From Halobacteriales archaeon QS_4_70_19 (GTDB lineage Archaea; Halobacteriota; Halobacteria; Halobacteriales; Haloarculaceae), in contig PXRM01000022.1 in the NCBI GenBank assembly GCA_003020985.1, positions 62,001 to 126,000 of the forward strand: 64,000 nt of DNA. The letters are read 5' to 3'. A program made the translations under genes and the position numbers. Shown here piece after piece: positions 46,695-56,323 of the stretch. Below the pieces are notes generated by a model. It ran no database searches. It saw only the letters and a program-made list of their open reading frames with translations, and was not told the DNA's origin. Each line of letters opens with the position of its first letter. Positions within the stretch are counted from its first letter, which is position 1.

Positions 46695-47390
46695 TCACTC
46701 CTCGGCGCCGACCAGCCGCCAGCCGTCGTCCGTCCGCTCGATGACCTCGTGCTCGGCGAGCAGCCGGAGCGCGTCGTCGACGACCTCGGGCGAGGCGTCG
46801 ATCTTCCGGGCGATCCGCTCGGGGATCGAGATGCCGTTGGCGACGACCGCCGCGACCTCCGCGTAGAACCGGCCGTCCATGCCCCCGATGTCGTCGAAGC
46901 GGTCGCTGAGGTCGTCCATCACGTCGGTCAACCGGCCCTGCACCCACCGCTGAGCCATCGACAGCTCGTTCTCGAGCCCCTCCAGCTGGGCCAGTTCGCT
47001 CGCCAGCGCCGCGAGGTCCCCGTCCCGGTCGACGTCCTCCCGTTCGGTCTCGGGGTCGACCGTCATGTGCAGCGAGAGGTAGCGACAGCGGGGCATGTCG
47101 AACCCGCGGCTCGCGGGGTAGGCCGACTTCGTCCCGAAGCTGTACGGCGACACCGACACCTCCAACCGGAGGTTCCGGGCGATGGAGAAGTACTTGCGAC
47201 GCTGGTTGTCGACGCGCGATTCGACGAGGCCCGCCTCCTCCAGTTTCCGGAGGTGGTCGATGACGGCCTTCGGGCTCACGCCGAGGTACTCGGAGATCTC
47301 GGTGACGTAACACGGCTTGCGCGCGAGCAGACGGAGGATGCGCCGCCGGTTCTCGTTCCCGAGCAGATCGAGCAGCGCCGCCGAATCCAT
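46695..47390 (-). CDS. ArsR-type regulator with two winged helices
   Basis: 231 residues. The N-terminal ArsR winged helix reads LGNENRRRILRLLARKPCYV then TEISEYLGVSPKAVIDHLRK. A central region (NLRLEVSVSPYSFGTKSAYP) is conserved in haloarchaeal homologues, and a second winged-helix-like part follows at 175-225 (ERIARKIDASPEVVDDALRL). Convergent with the membrane protein at 46127. Ligand and targets unknown. Confidence 0.82.
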   Translation of the reverse strand: MDSAALLDLLGNENRRRILRLLARKPCYVTEISEYLGVSPKAVIDHLRKLEEAGLVESRVDNQRRKYFSIARNLRLEVSVSPYSFGTKSAYPASRGFDMPRCRYLSLHMTVDPETEREDVDRDGDLAALASELAQLEGLENELSMAQRWVQGRLTDVMDDLSDRFDDIGGMDGRFYAEVAAVVANGISIPERIARKIDASPEVVDDALRLLAEHEVIERTDDGWRLVGAEE

Positions 47391-47455
47391 TACCCGAGTG
47401 GAGGTCGTCCAGAGGAAAAAGGGTGTCTACCGGGCTCGCTCACCGGGTCGCTGTG

Positions 47456-48496
47456 TCACTGGTCGCTCGTGTCGGCACCGCTGCCGCCGTCACCGTTCCC
47501 ACTGGAGCCGTCGCCGCCGTCACCGTTCCCACTGGAGCCATCGCCGCCGTCACCGTTCCCACTGGAGCCGTCGCCGCCGTCGCCACTCCCGTCAGCGGGG
47601 GCGGGGTCGCCCGACTGGCCACTCGACCCGTTGCCGTTGGACTGGCCACCCGACTCATTGCCGTCGGACTGACCACCCGACCCGTTGCCGTTGGACTGGC
47701 CACGGTCGCTGGGTGCTCCGTCACTGCCACCAGCGCCCGGCGGATCGGCGTCACCCCCCGTCCCGTTTCCCGGGTCGGAGGCACCGCGCTCGCCTGCGGA
47801 CTCGTTCCCGCTCGCGGAGTTCCGTTCTGATCGTCCCGGCTCCCCGTCCTGTCCCGGCGCACCGGGGTTCTCGCCGGCGCCGGGCGACTCGCCCACGGCG
47901 GGTCCGACGGGCGTCGCCGGCACCGAGGAGAGTCCTCGTGCCATCTCGGTGACCTCGGGGCCGGTGAGCTGGTCGCCTTCCGCGCGGAGCTGTGTCAGGC
48001 CGGTGGTGTCGACGCCGACGCGTCGTGCGATGTCGCTCGTCTCGTTCACGTTCTCCTCGAGCTGGTCGGCGCGGGTCGCGAGTCGCGCCGCCCGGGCCCG
48101 TTCGGCGAACGTGAGGCTGCTATCGTTGAGGAGCGCCGCGCGCTCGGCGCGGAGTTCGGCCACCCGTTCGCTGATCTGGCCCGTCCGCTGCCGCACCACG
48201 TTGGCACGGGCCTCCCCTTCGCTCCGGTTGACGGCGGCCTCGAACATGCCGTGTTCGACCTCGGCCTCGGCCTCGGCCGCGTTGGCCTGGGCGAAGGAGG
48301 CCACCGTCAGCCCGAACGAGGCGTTCTCGTCCGGGCCACTCTCGTTTCCGGTCGCGTTCGTCTCCGCTGCGGTCGGCGTCGGCGTGCCGTCCTGCACGGC
48401 GGCCGACGAGAGCGACCCGCTGGCCCCGGCGACTGCGCCGGTCCCGACGGCGGCGAGTACCACCAGGACCGCGACCAGTATCGACGCTTGTCTCAT
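47456..48496 (-). CDS. Secreted protein with tandem-repeat Gly/Ser/Asp tail
   Basis: 346 residues. A Sec signal at the N terminus (MRQASILVAVLVVLAAVGTG) precedes a conserved helical domain (SFGLTVASFAQANAAEAEAE, RQRTGQISERVAELRAERAA) up to about residue 190, then a disordered tail. The tail holds degenerate GNGSGGQSDGNES units and three copies of a 10-residue GDGGDGSSGN unit encoded by 30-base DNA repeats. Likely a cell-surface protein; the tail could be a spacer or a site of glycosylation. Function unknown. Confidence 0.7.
   Translation of the reverse strand: MRQASILVAVLVVLAAVGTGAVAGASGSLSSAAVQDGTPTPTAAETNATGNESGPDENASFGLTVASFAQANAAEAEAEVEHGMFEAAVNRSEGEARANVVRQRTGQISERVAELRAERAALLNDSSLTFAERARAARLATRADQLEENVNETSDIARRVGVDTTGLTQLRAEGDQLTGPEVTEMARGLSSVPATPVGPAVGESPGAGENPGAPGQDGEPGRSERNSASGNESAGERGASDPGNGTGGDADPPGAGGSDGAPSDRGQSNGNGSGGQSDGNESGGQSNGNGSSGQSGDPAPADGSGDGGDGSSGNGDGGDGSSGNGDGGDGSSGNGDGGSGADTSDQ
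47491..47580 (-). repeat. Three tandem 30-bp repeats inside the secreted-protein gene
   Basis: Units at 47491-47520, 47521-47550 and 47551-47580 read CACCGTTCCCACTGGAGCC[G/A] plus TCGCCGCCGT, with one base difference in the middle unit. A candidate site for length variation by slippage. Confidence 0.8.
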
Positions 48497-48621
48497 CACC
48501 AGTTCGTATCCACTGGGTGACGTAAAACCCGGAGGGTCGTTCTGATGGTTCACGGGCGTGTGGACGCGTAAACGGAATGAACGGGGCCACGAAAGGAGCC
48601 ATTTAGCGCGCCCGAAACCGT

Positions 48622-49263
48622 TTATGCAGCCGTCTCGTCGCCGATACGCTCGAAGGCGAGCGCCGCGAGCAGGACGGCGAGGACGGACGTGCCGATCGAC
48701 GCCACCGCCAGTCCGACCCCGGGGTCGTAGCGCAACGGGGGATGGAGGCCGAACACGTAGTCGGTGATGTCGTTCGCGAGCGTGCAGGCCAGCGCGAACG
48801 CGAGCGCACCCCGGGTCGTGCGCGCGGCGTGCGGGAGGAGGTACGCGGCGGCGACGAACGCCAGGTGGCTTCCGATGACCCCGAAGTAGGCGAACGGATC
48901 GGGGAAGTAGGCGCCGAACCCGAGGTTGAGCGCGACGGCGGTCCAGAGGGCGGTCTCGACCAGCCAGACGAACGCCAGCGTGTGGAGGTACGCGAGCGGC
49001 CGGTTGATCGGAACGGTCTCGAGCGGGCGGCCGAGCGCCGGGAGGAGGGTGGCAAAGGCCAGCGCCCCCAGCACCGCGGCGGCCGGCGAGTCGGCGAACA
49101 CCGGCCACGCGAACGTCGACACCGACGCCAGTCCGCGGTCGACGTACCAGCGCAGGCCGATGACACCAATGCCGAGGCTGCCGGCGACGAGCCAGACCAG
49201 CGTCGGCGCCGCCTCCAGGTACTCGCGGGCGTACCGCCGCGGGATGGGGTTGAACCGGCGCAC
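48622..49263 (-). CDS. DUF1405-type membrane protein
   Basis: From the GTG at 49261-49263 this gives 213 residues (…RRFNPIPRRYAREYLEAAPT); the frame runs on to a TTG at 49356. About six membrane helices. The pattern YLEAAPTLVWLVAGSLGIGV and YFGVIGSHLAFVAAAYLL fits the DUF1405 family found in archaea and Firmicutes, of unknown function. Divergent from arcS. Confidence 0.7.
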   Translation of the reverse strand: MRRFNPIPRRYAREYLEAAPTLVWLVAGSLGIGVIGLRWYVDRGLASVSTFAWPVFADSPAAAVLGALAFATLLPALGRPLETVPINRPLAYLHTLAFVWLVETALWTAVALNLGFGAYFPDPFAYFGVIGSHLAFVAAAYLLPHAARTTRGALAFALACTLANDITDYVFGLHPPLRYDPGVGLAVASIGTSVLAVLLAALAFERIGDETAA

Positions 49264-49387
49264 GACTCCGGCGACGCGGGCGGACGGGAAATGCGTGCCG
49301 GGGACGGGGCGGAACGGCGAACGGGCGGCCGGGCGTGAGCCACCCACGGAACGCAAGAGGGTTGACGCACGGTCCGCGAGAGGAGGT

Positions 49388-51123
49388 ATGACCGACTACT
49401 TCGAGGTCCACGCCCGGGACGGAGCGGCCCGGATCGGCGAACTCCGCCTCTCGGAGTCGCTCCGGACGCCCGGACTCGTGGGGGAGTACCTCGACGACGC
49501 CGGGAGCGAGTGGGCCGCCGCCCGCGAGACGCCCGCGGGCGACCCGGCCGTACTGACGGTGCTCCCCCACCGGTCGCTGCCGCCGGGGACGCCCGACGAG
49601 GTCCGCGAGACGTTCGGCGGGGCCGGGAACGCGGCGACGGGCGACGCGGCGGCCCCAGCTCGGCCCCGACACGGCTGCTGACCACGGCGCCGACGCGTAC
49701 GTACTGTCCGGCGGGCCGTCGCTCGTCGGGCACGCCGAGCGGTTCGTCGAGGCCGTCATCTCGGTCCGCCGGGCGGTTCCGGACGACAGCGCCCTCTACC
49801 TGGCTGGCGCCGCCACGCCGGCGAACGTCACCACGCTCGTCTACGCCGGTGTCGACCTCGTGGACGCCGACCGCGCGTACGTCCGCGGGACGGAGGGGTT
49901 CTACCTGACGACCGACGGCGGGTACTTCCTGGAGGACCTCGACGAGTTGCCGTGTGCCTGCCCGGCCTGTCAGGGCGGGCGCGACGGGTTCGACCGCCGG
50001 GGCTGTGCGGAGCACAACGTCCACGCGCTGGAGGCGGCGCTGGCGACCGTCCGCACCCGCATCCGTGACGGGCGGCTCCGGGACTACCTGGAAGGGCAGG
50101 GCCGCCACGAGTCGTTCCCGACGAGCGTGCTCCGCCGGCTCGACGGGGAGTACGCCTACGTCGAGGAGCGGGCCCCGCTGTTCCGGCGGGAGTCGCTGCT
50201 CGCGGCCACTCCCGCGGTTCGACGACCAGCCGCTCCTGCTGGTGCCGTGCTCGGCGACGAAGCCGTACAGCGAGTCCCGGAGCCACGCGCAGTTCCACCG
50301 CGCCGTCGACTACCGTGCCCACACCGTCTCGATGACATCGCCCATCGGCGTCGTGCCCCAGGAACTGGAGACGACCTACCCCGCCCAGCACTACGACTCG
50401 GTGGTAACGGGCCGGTGGACGGAGACGGAGTACGAGTTCGTCGCCGCGGTGCTGCGTCGCTACCTCGACCGGGCGGACTACCCCCGCGTCGTGGCCCACC
50501 TGCCCGACGACTACCGCCCCGTCGTCGAGCGGGCGGCCGAGCGCGTCGACGACGACCTCGACATCGCGTTCACGGTCACGGACCACCCGACGACGGACGA
50601 CTCGCTCGCCAACCTGGCGGGCGCGCTGGAGGGCGAGGACCGCTTCTCGAAGCGCGAGCGCGAGCACCGCACCGTCCGCGCGCTCGCGGACTACGTCTTC
50701 GGCGAGGGCGCGGGGGACCAGCTCTTCCGCGAGCTGCGGACGGGCAGCCGCTACCCGAAGCTGCGCGCGATGGACGCCGGTATCGAGGCCCGGCCCGGCG
50801 ACGACACGGACGACCACGACGCCGTCCACGTCGCGACGATGGTCCCCAACTACGGGACGCTGTCGCTGTCGCTGGCGGGTGCGCGCCGCTGGGTCGACAG
50901 CGGCGTGCCCACGAAGCGCGTCGAGATCGACGCGTTCGTGCCCCAGGGGAGCGTGCTCGCGCCGGGTGTCGTCGACGCGGACCCCGACATCCGCGTCGGT
51001 GACGAGGTGGTCGTCGAGGGGCCGGAGGCGTTCGCCGTGGGGCGGGCGCAGGTCCACGGCCGCGCCATGGTCGACTCGACGCGCGGCATCGTGGTGCAGG
51101 TCCGCCACTCCCGGGAGAAGTAG
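49388..51123 (+). pseudogene. arcS: Archaeosine synthase ArcS (TgtA2), two frameshifts
   Basis: ArcS converts preQ0 at tRNA position 15 toward archaeosine. The start MTDYFEVHARDGAARIGEL follows an AGGAGGT right before the ATG. Three consecutive frames are needed: frame 1 to about 49655, frame 2 with DHGADAYVLSGG, ELPCACPACQGG and CAEHNVHALEAAL to about 50212, then frame 3 with PLLLVPCSATKPYSESRSH and the C-terminal PUA domain (RVEIDAFVPQGSVLAPGVVD). At the second join about 20-25 residues usual in the family are also absent. Archaeosine is near-universal in haloarchaea, so a consensus error should be ruled out first. Confidence 0.8.
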
Positions 51124-51205
51124 CCGGTCGGCCCCGTCCGCGCCGCACTAGCTGCCTGCCGGGTCACCCCACCGCTCATCATCCCGCCGGCCGAGGGACG
51201 GACCG

Positions 51206-51604
51206 ATGACCGATCTCGCACCGGCCGACCTCGCACCGGGCACGACCGTCGCCCACGAGCGCACGTTCACGCCCGAGGACGTGCGCACGTTCACGACCGT
51301 CTCGGGCGACGCGGGCGTCCATCACGTCGAGACCGACGACGAGGGGCGCCTCCTCGTGCAGGGGCTGCTGACGGCGACGCTCCCGACGAAGGTGGGGGGC
51401 GACCTCGACGTGCTCGCCTCCCGGATGGAGTTCGACTTCCGGCGGCCCGTCTACACGGGCGAGCACATCGTCTGCGAGGTGGAGTTCACCGAGGTCGACC
51501 ACGGTGACGACCGCGTCTCCGTGACGGCGGACTTCGCGGCCACGCGCACGGACGACGATACGGTGGTCATGACCGGGGTGTTCGAGGGCATCATTAGACA
51601 GTAA
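51206..51604 (+). CDS. MaoC-like hot-dog domain protein
   Basis: 132 residues. The hot-dog pattern FTPEDVRTFTTVSGDAGVHH, GRLLVQGLLTATLPTKVGGD, MEFDFRRPVYTGEHIVCEVE is that of R-specific hydratase/MaoC-like proteins, but the Asp/His catalytic pair is atypical (GDAGVHHV in place of GDxNPxH). It could be a dehydratase or a non-catalytic binding relative. Complete. Confidence 0.78.
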   Translation: MTDLAPADLAPGTTVAHERTFTPEDVRTFTTVSGDAGVHHVETDDEGRLLVQGLLTATLPTKVGGDLDVLASRMEFDFRRPVYTGEHIVCEVEFTEVDHGDDRVSVTADFAATRTDDDTVVMTGVFEGIIRQ

Positions 51605-51696
51605 TCCGATCCTCATACGAGATGTATGGATCATTTTCCTATTAGGAATTATTTTCGACAGTTGTACGGGCAGTATCTCTGCCTCCGCGAGACCGC

Positions 51697-53562
51697 TCAC
51701 CGGTCGGGGTGACACTGCTCGATGGCCCGGTGGACGTCGTCCCGGCGGCCGACGAAGGTCAGGTGGTCGCCGTGCTGGATCGTCTGTTCCGGGTCGGGGA
51801 TCTGGGAGTCGCCGTCGCGGCTGACCAGCGCGATGAGGACCCCGTCCGGGAGGTGGTCGTCGAGGTCGCGGATGGACCGGCCGATCAGCGACTCGGCGGT
51901 CATCTCCGTCTCCTGGACGTCGCCGGTCCGGCCGAGTTCGGTCATCCACTCCGAGAGCGCGGGCCGCTCGATGGCGTTGTCCATCTCGTGGGCGATGGCG
52001 TCGTTGGCCGAGATTGCCCGGACGCCGAGCTCCTCGAACGCCGCGAGGTTGGCCGGGGTGTTCACGCGCGAGATGACCGTCTCCACGTCGTACTTCGCGC
52101 TCGTGAGCTGTGCGATGAGGAGGTTCGCGTCGTCGTTCGCGGTCGCTGCCGCGACGATCTTCGCGTTCTCGACCCCCGCGGCCTCCAGGGTGTCGGTGTC
52201 GGTCCCGTCGCCTTGGTGGGCGTTGAACCCCTCCTCCCGGGCGCGTTCGACGGCGTCCGGGTCCCGGTCGACGATGACGACGTTCTCCCCTCTGTCCTCC
52301 AGTCGTTCGGCGAGGCCACGGCCGACGCGGCCGCCGCCAACTACGATCACGCGCATGGGTAGTACGTTGAGTATCTGGGCGATGTGGCGGGCGAACCCCC
52401 CCTCCAGTACGACGGTCGTGAGGATAACCAGGAACACCGTCCCGACGAGGACGGTCGCCTGCTCGGGGGCCGCCGCGCGCAGCTCGAGCGCGAACAGCGT
52501 GGCGACGCTCGCCGGGATGATGCCCCGGGGCGCCACCGCGCTCATGAACAGCTGCTCCCGGAGGGTGAACCGCTCGCTGTGGGTGCAGAGTAGCACGGCC
52601 AGCGGCCGGACCACGGCGACCACCACAACCACGACTACGAGTCCCCCGGGGCCGAGCGAGACGAGGTCGTCGAACGACAACAGCGTGGCCAGCGAGATGA
52701 AGACGAAGGAGAGGACGATCAGCGTGAGATCGCCCTTGAACGCCTCGATCTCCCCCTCGTGCGGGAGGTCGAGGTTCCCCAGCAGGACGCCCGCGGTCGC
52801 GACCGCCGCGATGCCGGCCTCGGAGGCGATCCACTCCGCCGTCCCGTACGTGGCGATGGCGCCGACGAGGACGATGAGCCGCGCGTTCTGCACCGCGTTC
52901 GAGGGGGTGAGGTCGACGTGTTCGAGGAGGTACCAGACGACCCCGGCGGCGACCGACCCGACGAGCACGCCGGCCCCGAGGCGAGTGAGGAACGACTCGA
53001 CGAGCAGCGAGGGCGCGGTGGCGTCAGTGACCGCGAGGTCGAAGATGACGACCGCGAGGATGGCAGCCGTGACATCGTTGACGATGCCCTCCGTCTCCAG
53101 CACCGCCCCGACCTGGTCGCGGACGGGTACGACGCTCAGGATGGGCGTGATGACCGTCGGGCCGGTCGCGACCAGCAGGGCCCCGATGAGGAAGGCGAGC
53201 GACCACGAGGTCCCCAGCGTGACCCGGACGACCCCGGCGGTGCCGACGAGCGTGATCAGCGCGCCGACCGTGACGAGCCGGAACGCCTCGCTGGGGGCCT
53301 GGCGGAGCTTCCCGAGCCGGAGGTGGAACGCGCCCTCGAAGATGATGATGGAGACGGAGAGACCCACGACGGCCGACAGCGGTTCCGGCCCGCCGAACGA
53401 CGACAGTCCCACGAGGTCGAGCCCCTCGGGGCCGACGGCGATGCCGGCCAGGATCAGAAACAGCACGCTCGGGATTGCGAACCGGTCCGCGAGGACCTGC
53501 GCGAGGACCCCGAGACCGAGCACGATCACGACGAGCGAGAGGATGCCAGTCCCGGTAGCCAC
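51697..53562 (-). CDS. CPA1-type Na+/H+ antiporter with C-terminal TrkA domains
   Basis: 621 residues. About 12 membrane helices up to residue 400, with a CPA1 core: FEGAFHLRLGKLR, ATGPTVITPIL, LETEGIVNDVTAAI (Asn-Asp pair for cation binding) and APRGIIPASVATL. Then a TrkA-N Rossmann domain (MRVIVVGGGRVGRGLAERLE) and a TrkA-C domain (HLPDGVLIALVSRDGD, GDHLTFVGRRDDV). The soluble domains imply gating by nucleotides. Important for Na+/pH balance in a halophile. Complete. Confidence 0.9.
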   Translation of the reverse strand: MATGTGILSLVVIVLGLGVLAQVLADRFAIPSVLFLILAGIAVGPEGLDLVGLSSFGGPEPLSAVVGLSVSIIIFEGAFHLRLGKLRQAPSEAFRLVTVGALITLVGTAGVVRVTLGTSWSLAFLIGALLVATGPTVITPILSVVPVRDQVGAVLETEGIVNDVTAAILAVVIFDLAVTDATAPSLLVESFLTRLGAGVLVGSVAAGVVWYLLEHVDLTPSNAVQNARLIVLVGAIATYGTAEWIASEAGIAAVATAGVLLGNLDLPHEGEIEAFKGDLTLIVLSFVFISLATLLSFDDLVSLGPGGLVVVVVVVAVVRPLAVLLCTHSERFTLREQLFMSAVAPRGIIPASVATLFALELRAAAPEQATVLVGTVFLVILTTVVLEGGFARHIAQILNVLPMRVIVVGGGRVGRGLAERLEDRGENVVIVDRDPDAVERAREEGFNAHQGDGTDTDTLEAAGVENAKIVAAATANDDANLLIAQLTSAKYDVETVISRVNTPANLAAFEELGVRAISANDAIAHEMDNAIERPALSEWMTELGRTGDVQETEMTAESLIGRSIRDLDDHLPDGVLIALVSRDGDSQIPDPEQTIQHGDHLTFVGRRDDVHRAIEQCHPDR

Positions 53563-53748
53563 GGGGGCTCACCAGCGCCACCTACAGACGGATGGTATAA
53601 AACCGCCGGGGGCAGGGGGCCAGCGTCGGCAGCCGACGACGGCAGGCGCCACACGGGGGCCCCGGGACCGCTGCCGACCAGCGGGGCCGTGCGCCAGCGG
53701 ACACGGAACGTGAAAGGTTGATTAGCGGTGGTTTGTTATGAACGGGCA

Positions 53749-54684
53749 ATGGCACGGACCGCAAAGCGAGCGGAGTCCCTCATCGAGGAGGACCCGGACA
53801 TGCGCGACGCACTCCGGACGGTCCTCGACCGGGCCGAGGACGGCCGGGTGACGTGGGGGGACGTGAGCGACGACCTCACGAGCGGGCAGTGGGGGCGGCT
53901 CATCGAACGGGGCGTCCTCGAGAAGACCGACGGCGAGGGCTGCGAGATCGCGGACCCGGACGAGGTGGCCGCCGTGGTCGGCGGCGCGAGCGCCGCGAGC
54001 ATCGCCGACGGCGGCACCGCGACCGCGACCAGTACCACCCCCTCCTCGTCGACCGACATCGACGACGAGGACTCCTCGTGGTCGATGTACGACAAGATGG
54101 CCGCCGTGGGCGCGCTGGCCCTGTTCGCCGGCTACTCCCTCTCCAACGTCCGGAACGCCATCGCCGGCGTCCTCGACCTCGGACTCGGGCCGCTGGAGCA
54201 GGCGCTCCCGTTCTACGCCGTCATCCTCGTCCTCTCGCTGTTCACCGGCCTCTACTCCACCATCCTGCAGGACAACCTGATGGACACCTCGAAGATGGCC
54301 AAGTACCAGGAGCGCCTCCAGGAGATCCAGGAGCGCGAGAAGGAGGCCCGCGAGCGCGACGACGAGGAGGCGCTCGACCGGATCCAAGAGGAGAAGATGG
54401 AGGCCATGGGCGACAACCTCGGAATGTTCAAAGAACAGTTCCGCCCGATGGTCTGGATCATGCTGCTCACCATCCCGGTGTTCCTCTGGATGTACTGGAT
54501 GATTCTCGTACACCCGGAGGAACTCGGCCAGGTCGTCCTCCCGCTTATCGGGCCGGTCGATTGGACCAGTGGTGTCCTCGGGCCGCTCCAGGCGTGGATC
54601 CTCTGGTACTTCATCTGCTCGATGGGGTTCACCCAGGTCATCCGGAAGACGTTCAACATCCAGACGACGCCGTCGTCGAGCTGA
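53749..54684 (+). CDS. EMC3/DUF106-family membrane insertase with N-terminal winged-helix-like domain
   Basis: 311 residues. Residues about 12-80 form a small domain (DPDMRDALRTVLDRAEDGRV, SGQWGRLIERGVLEKTDG, ADPDEVAAVV) that also heads the STT3-type protein at 60136. A Ser/Thr linker follows, then the DUF106 core of the YidC/Oxa1/EMC3 superfamily: a first helix (FYAVILVLSLFTGLYSTILQ), a charged coiled-coil hairpin (MAKYQERLQEIQEREKEARE, EKMEAMGDNL) and two more helices (MVWIMLLTIPVFLWMYWMI, WILWYFICSMGFTQV). It likely helps insert membrane proteins at the ribosome/Sec exit. Complete. Confidence 0.88.
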   Translation: MARTAKRAESLIEEDPDMRDALRTVLDRAEDGRVTWGDVSDDLTSGQWGRLIERGVLEKTDGEGCEIADPDEVAAVVGGASAASIADGGTATATSTTPSSSTDIDDEDSSWSMYDKMAAVGALALFAGYSLSNVRNAIAGVLDLGLGPLEQALPFYAVILVLSLFTGLYSTILQDNLMDTSKMAKYQERLQEIQEREKEARERDDEEALDRIQEEKMEAMGDNLGMFKEQFRPMVWIMLLTIPVFLWMYWMILVHPEELGQVVLPLIGPVDWTSGVLGPLQAWILWYFICSMGFTQVIRKTFNIQTTPSSS

Positions 54685-54860
54685 CCGGGCCCGTTCGACG
54701 GGTCGCAGTCCGCGGTCTGCGGTCTTCTACTCCGCCGAGAGTACCGTTCCGGCGGATATCACAGTTGTTCGAGGTACCTTTTCACTATACCACACACAGC
54801 TATTATACGCCCAGATAGTCGGGCGATTTCGTCACTGGTGGGGGCTCGGAACTGGCCGAC

Positions 54861-55451
54861 TCAGAACCAGCCGCCACCATCCTGTCGCCGGCGGCGGCGA
54901 CGGCGGACCCGCTCGCGGTCGACCCGCCGAGGGAGCCGTGCGGTGGCGCGCCGGGTGTGGTACTCGGCGCCGCCGAGAACGAGCAGGCTGGCGGCGAACG
55001 CGGCGGTACTCGTCGTCCCGGCGAGGTCGCCGGTGGCGCGGCCGATGACGACGCCGGCCAGCAGGAGGGCGACGCCCGCGCCCGCCGCGAGCGCGAGCGT
55101 GGCGTCCGGCGAGAGGGGGGTGACCGACTCGGCGTGAGTCGCGTGGAACAGTGCCGCCGGCACCACGAGGACCAGCGCGATCAACAGGCCGAGAAACGGC
55201 CGGAACGTCGCCAGCCCGTACGCGAACACGAGGCCACCGGCGAGGGTGGCGGCCGCGAGCGTCGGGTCGGGCACCAGCGTCGCGGCCGGGTCGTCGTCGA
55301 CACGGACCGCGTAGCCGACGAAGACGTAGAGGACGAGGACGCTCACCAGCGTCGTCGAGAGCGGGTCCCCGAACAGGACCCCGTACAGCGCGAACGACAG
55401 CGACAGCACCACCCCCACCAGGACGGCGGCCTCCGGGACGCGGCGGCTCAT
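54861..55451 (-). CDS. Polytopic membrane protein, function unknown
   Basis: 196 residues from MSRRVPEAAVLVGVVLSLSF with about six hydrophobic segments and a very basic C terminus (RRVDRERVRRRRRRRQDGG). No family recognised. It lies convergent with the DUF106 gene across an AT-rich spacer of about 175 bases. Confidence 0.6.
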   Translation of the reverse strand: MSRRVPEAAVLVGVVLSLSFALYGVLFGDPLSTTLVSVLVLYVFVGYAVRVDDDPAATLVPDPTLAAATLAGGLVFAYGLATFRPFLGLLIALVLVVPAALFHATHAESVTPLSPDATLALAAGAGVALLLAGVVIGRATGDLAGTTSTAAFAASLLVLGGAEYHTRRATARLPRRVDRERVRRRRRRRQDGGGWF

Positions 55452-55547
55452 ACCCCCGCTGGGTGGCGAAGCCGCAAACGGGCGTCGGTTCCGGGGCGGG
55501 GAAGTGGAGCGACGGGCGCCAGCTCGCCCGGCCCGGGGCGACGGCTC

Positions 55548-56170
55548 TCAGTCCGTCCGGAGCGCGTACTGGAGCACGCCGAGCGCGGAGCGCCCGTCGC
55601 GCATCCCGCCGCCGAGTGCGGCGGCCCGGAGTTCGTCGAACGCCGCGGTCGTCACGCGGATGGACTCGTTGTCGTCGAGATCCTGCTCGCCCGTGGGCGC
55701 ACAGCCGTGCGCGACGAAGTAGTGGTATGTGGCATCGAGCAGGCCGTTCGAGGGCTCGTGGGCGACGAGGAACTCTACGGCGGCGGCCTCGTAGCCGGTC
55801 TCCTCGGCCAGTTCGCGGCGGGCGGCCTCGGCCAGCGGCTCGTCGGCCTCGACGTTGCCGGCCGGCAGGCCGCGGTGACACGCCCGACCGCCTGCCGCCA
55901 CTCCTCGACGAGGACGACGTCGCCGTCCTCGGTGAACGGGAGGACGATGACGGAGGGGCCGTTCTCGACGCTGTGGAACTCGGTCTCTGTGCCGTCGGGC
56001 AGCCGAACCGCGTCGCGGCGGACGCTGAAGCCGGGGCAGTCGTAGTCGGTCGTCGAGTCGAGCGTCTCCCACGCCAGCGGGTCCGCGGCGTCTTCGGTCG
56101 CGCCACGGGAGTGTTCGTCGCGAGGCTCGTCGGTGGCGGGACCGTCGGCGGGGTCGCCATCGTCGCTCAT
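55548..56170 (-). pseudogene. Nudix hydrolase (ADP-ribose pyrophosphatase-like), frameshifted
   Basis: Start MSDDGDPADGPATDEPRDEH, then FHSVENGPSVIVLPFTEDG and VVLVEEWRQAVGR in one frame. After about 55880 the continuation RGLPAGNVEADEPLAEAARR and ELAEETGYE (Nudix box GxxxxxExxxxxxxREUxEExGU) is in another frame, then VAHEPSNGLLDATYHYF to the stop. The lesion sits inside the loop just before the Nudix box. One or two bases added or lost would explain it, so a sequencing error is quite possible. Substrate probably ADP-ribose or related. Confidence 0.75.
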
Positions 56171-56323
56171 ACCGGCCCCCGGGCGGGCGCGGGCAAAAGC
56201 CCGACGGCGGCGCGACGGGTCACTGCGGGACCGGGGGAGCGGGGCGTCTCCGCACGCTCGCCGGCGACTGGTGGGGCTCGCCCGAGAACAAGAACGAAGT
56301 GACCGGGGCGTCCACGGGCGGCC

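Noticed and set aside
47491-47580. Regular 30-bp repeats as a possible CRISPR array
   Set aside because: Direct head-to-tail repeats without spacers, inside an open coding frame.
53749-54684. Calling the DUF106 protein a YidC enzyme outright
   Set aside because: The helix plus coiled-coil layout fits the EMC3/DUF106 branch; bacterial YidC features are not present.
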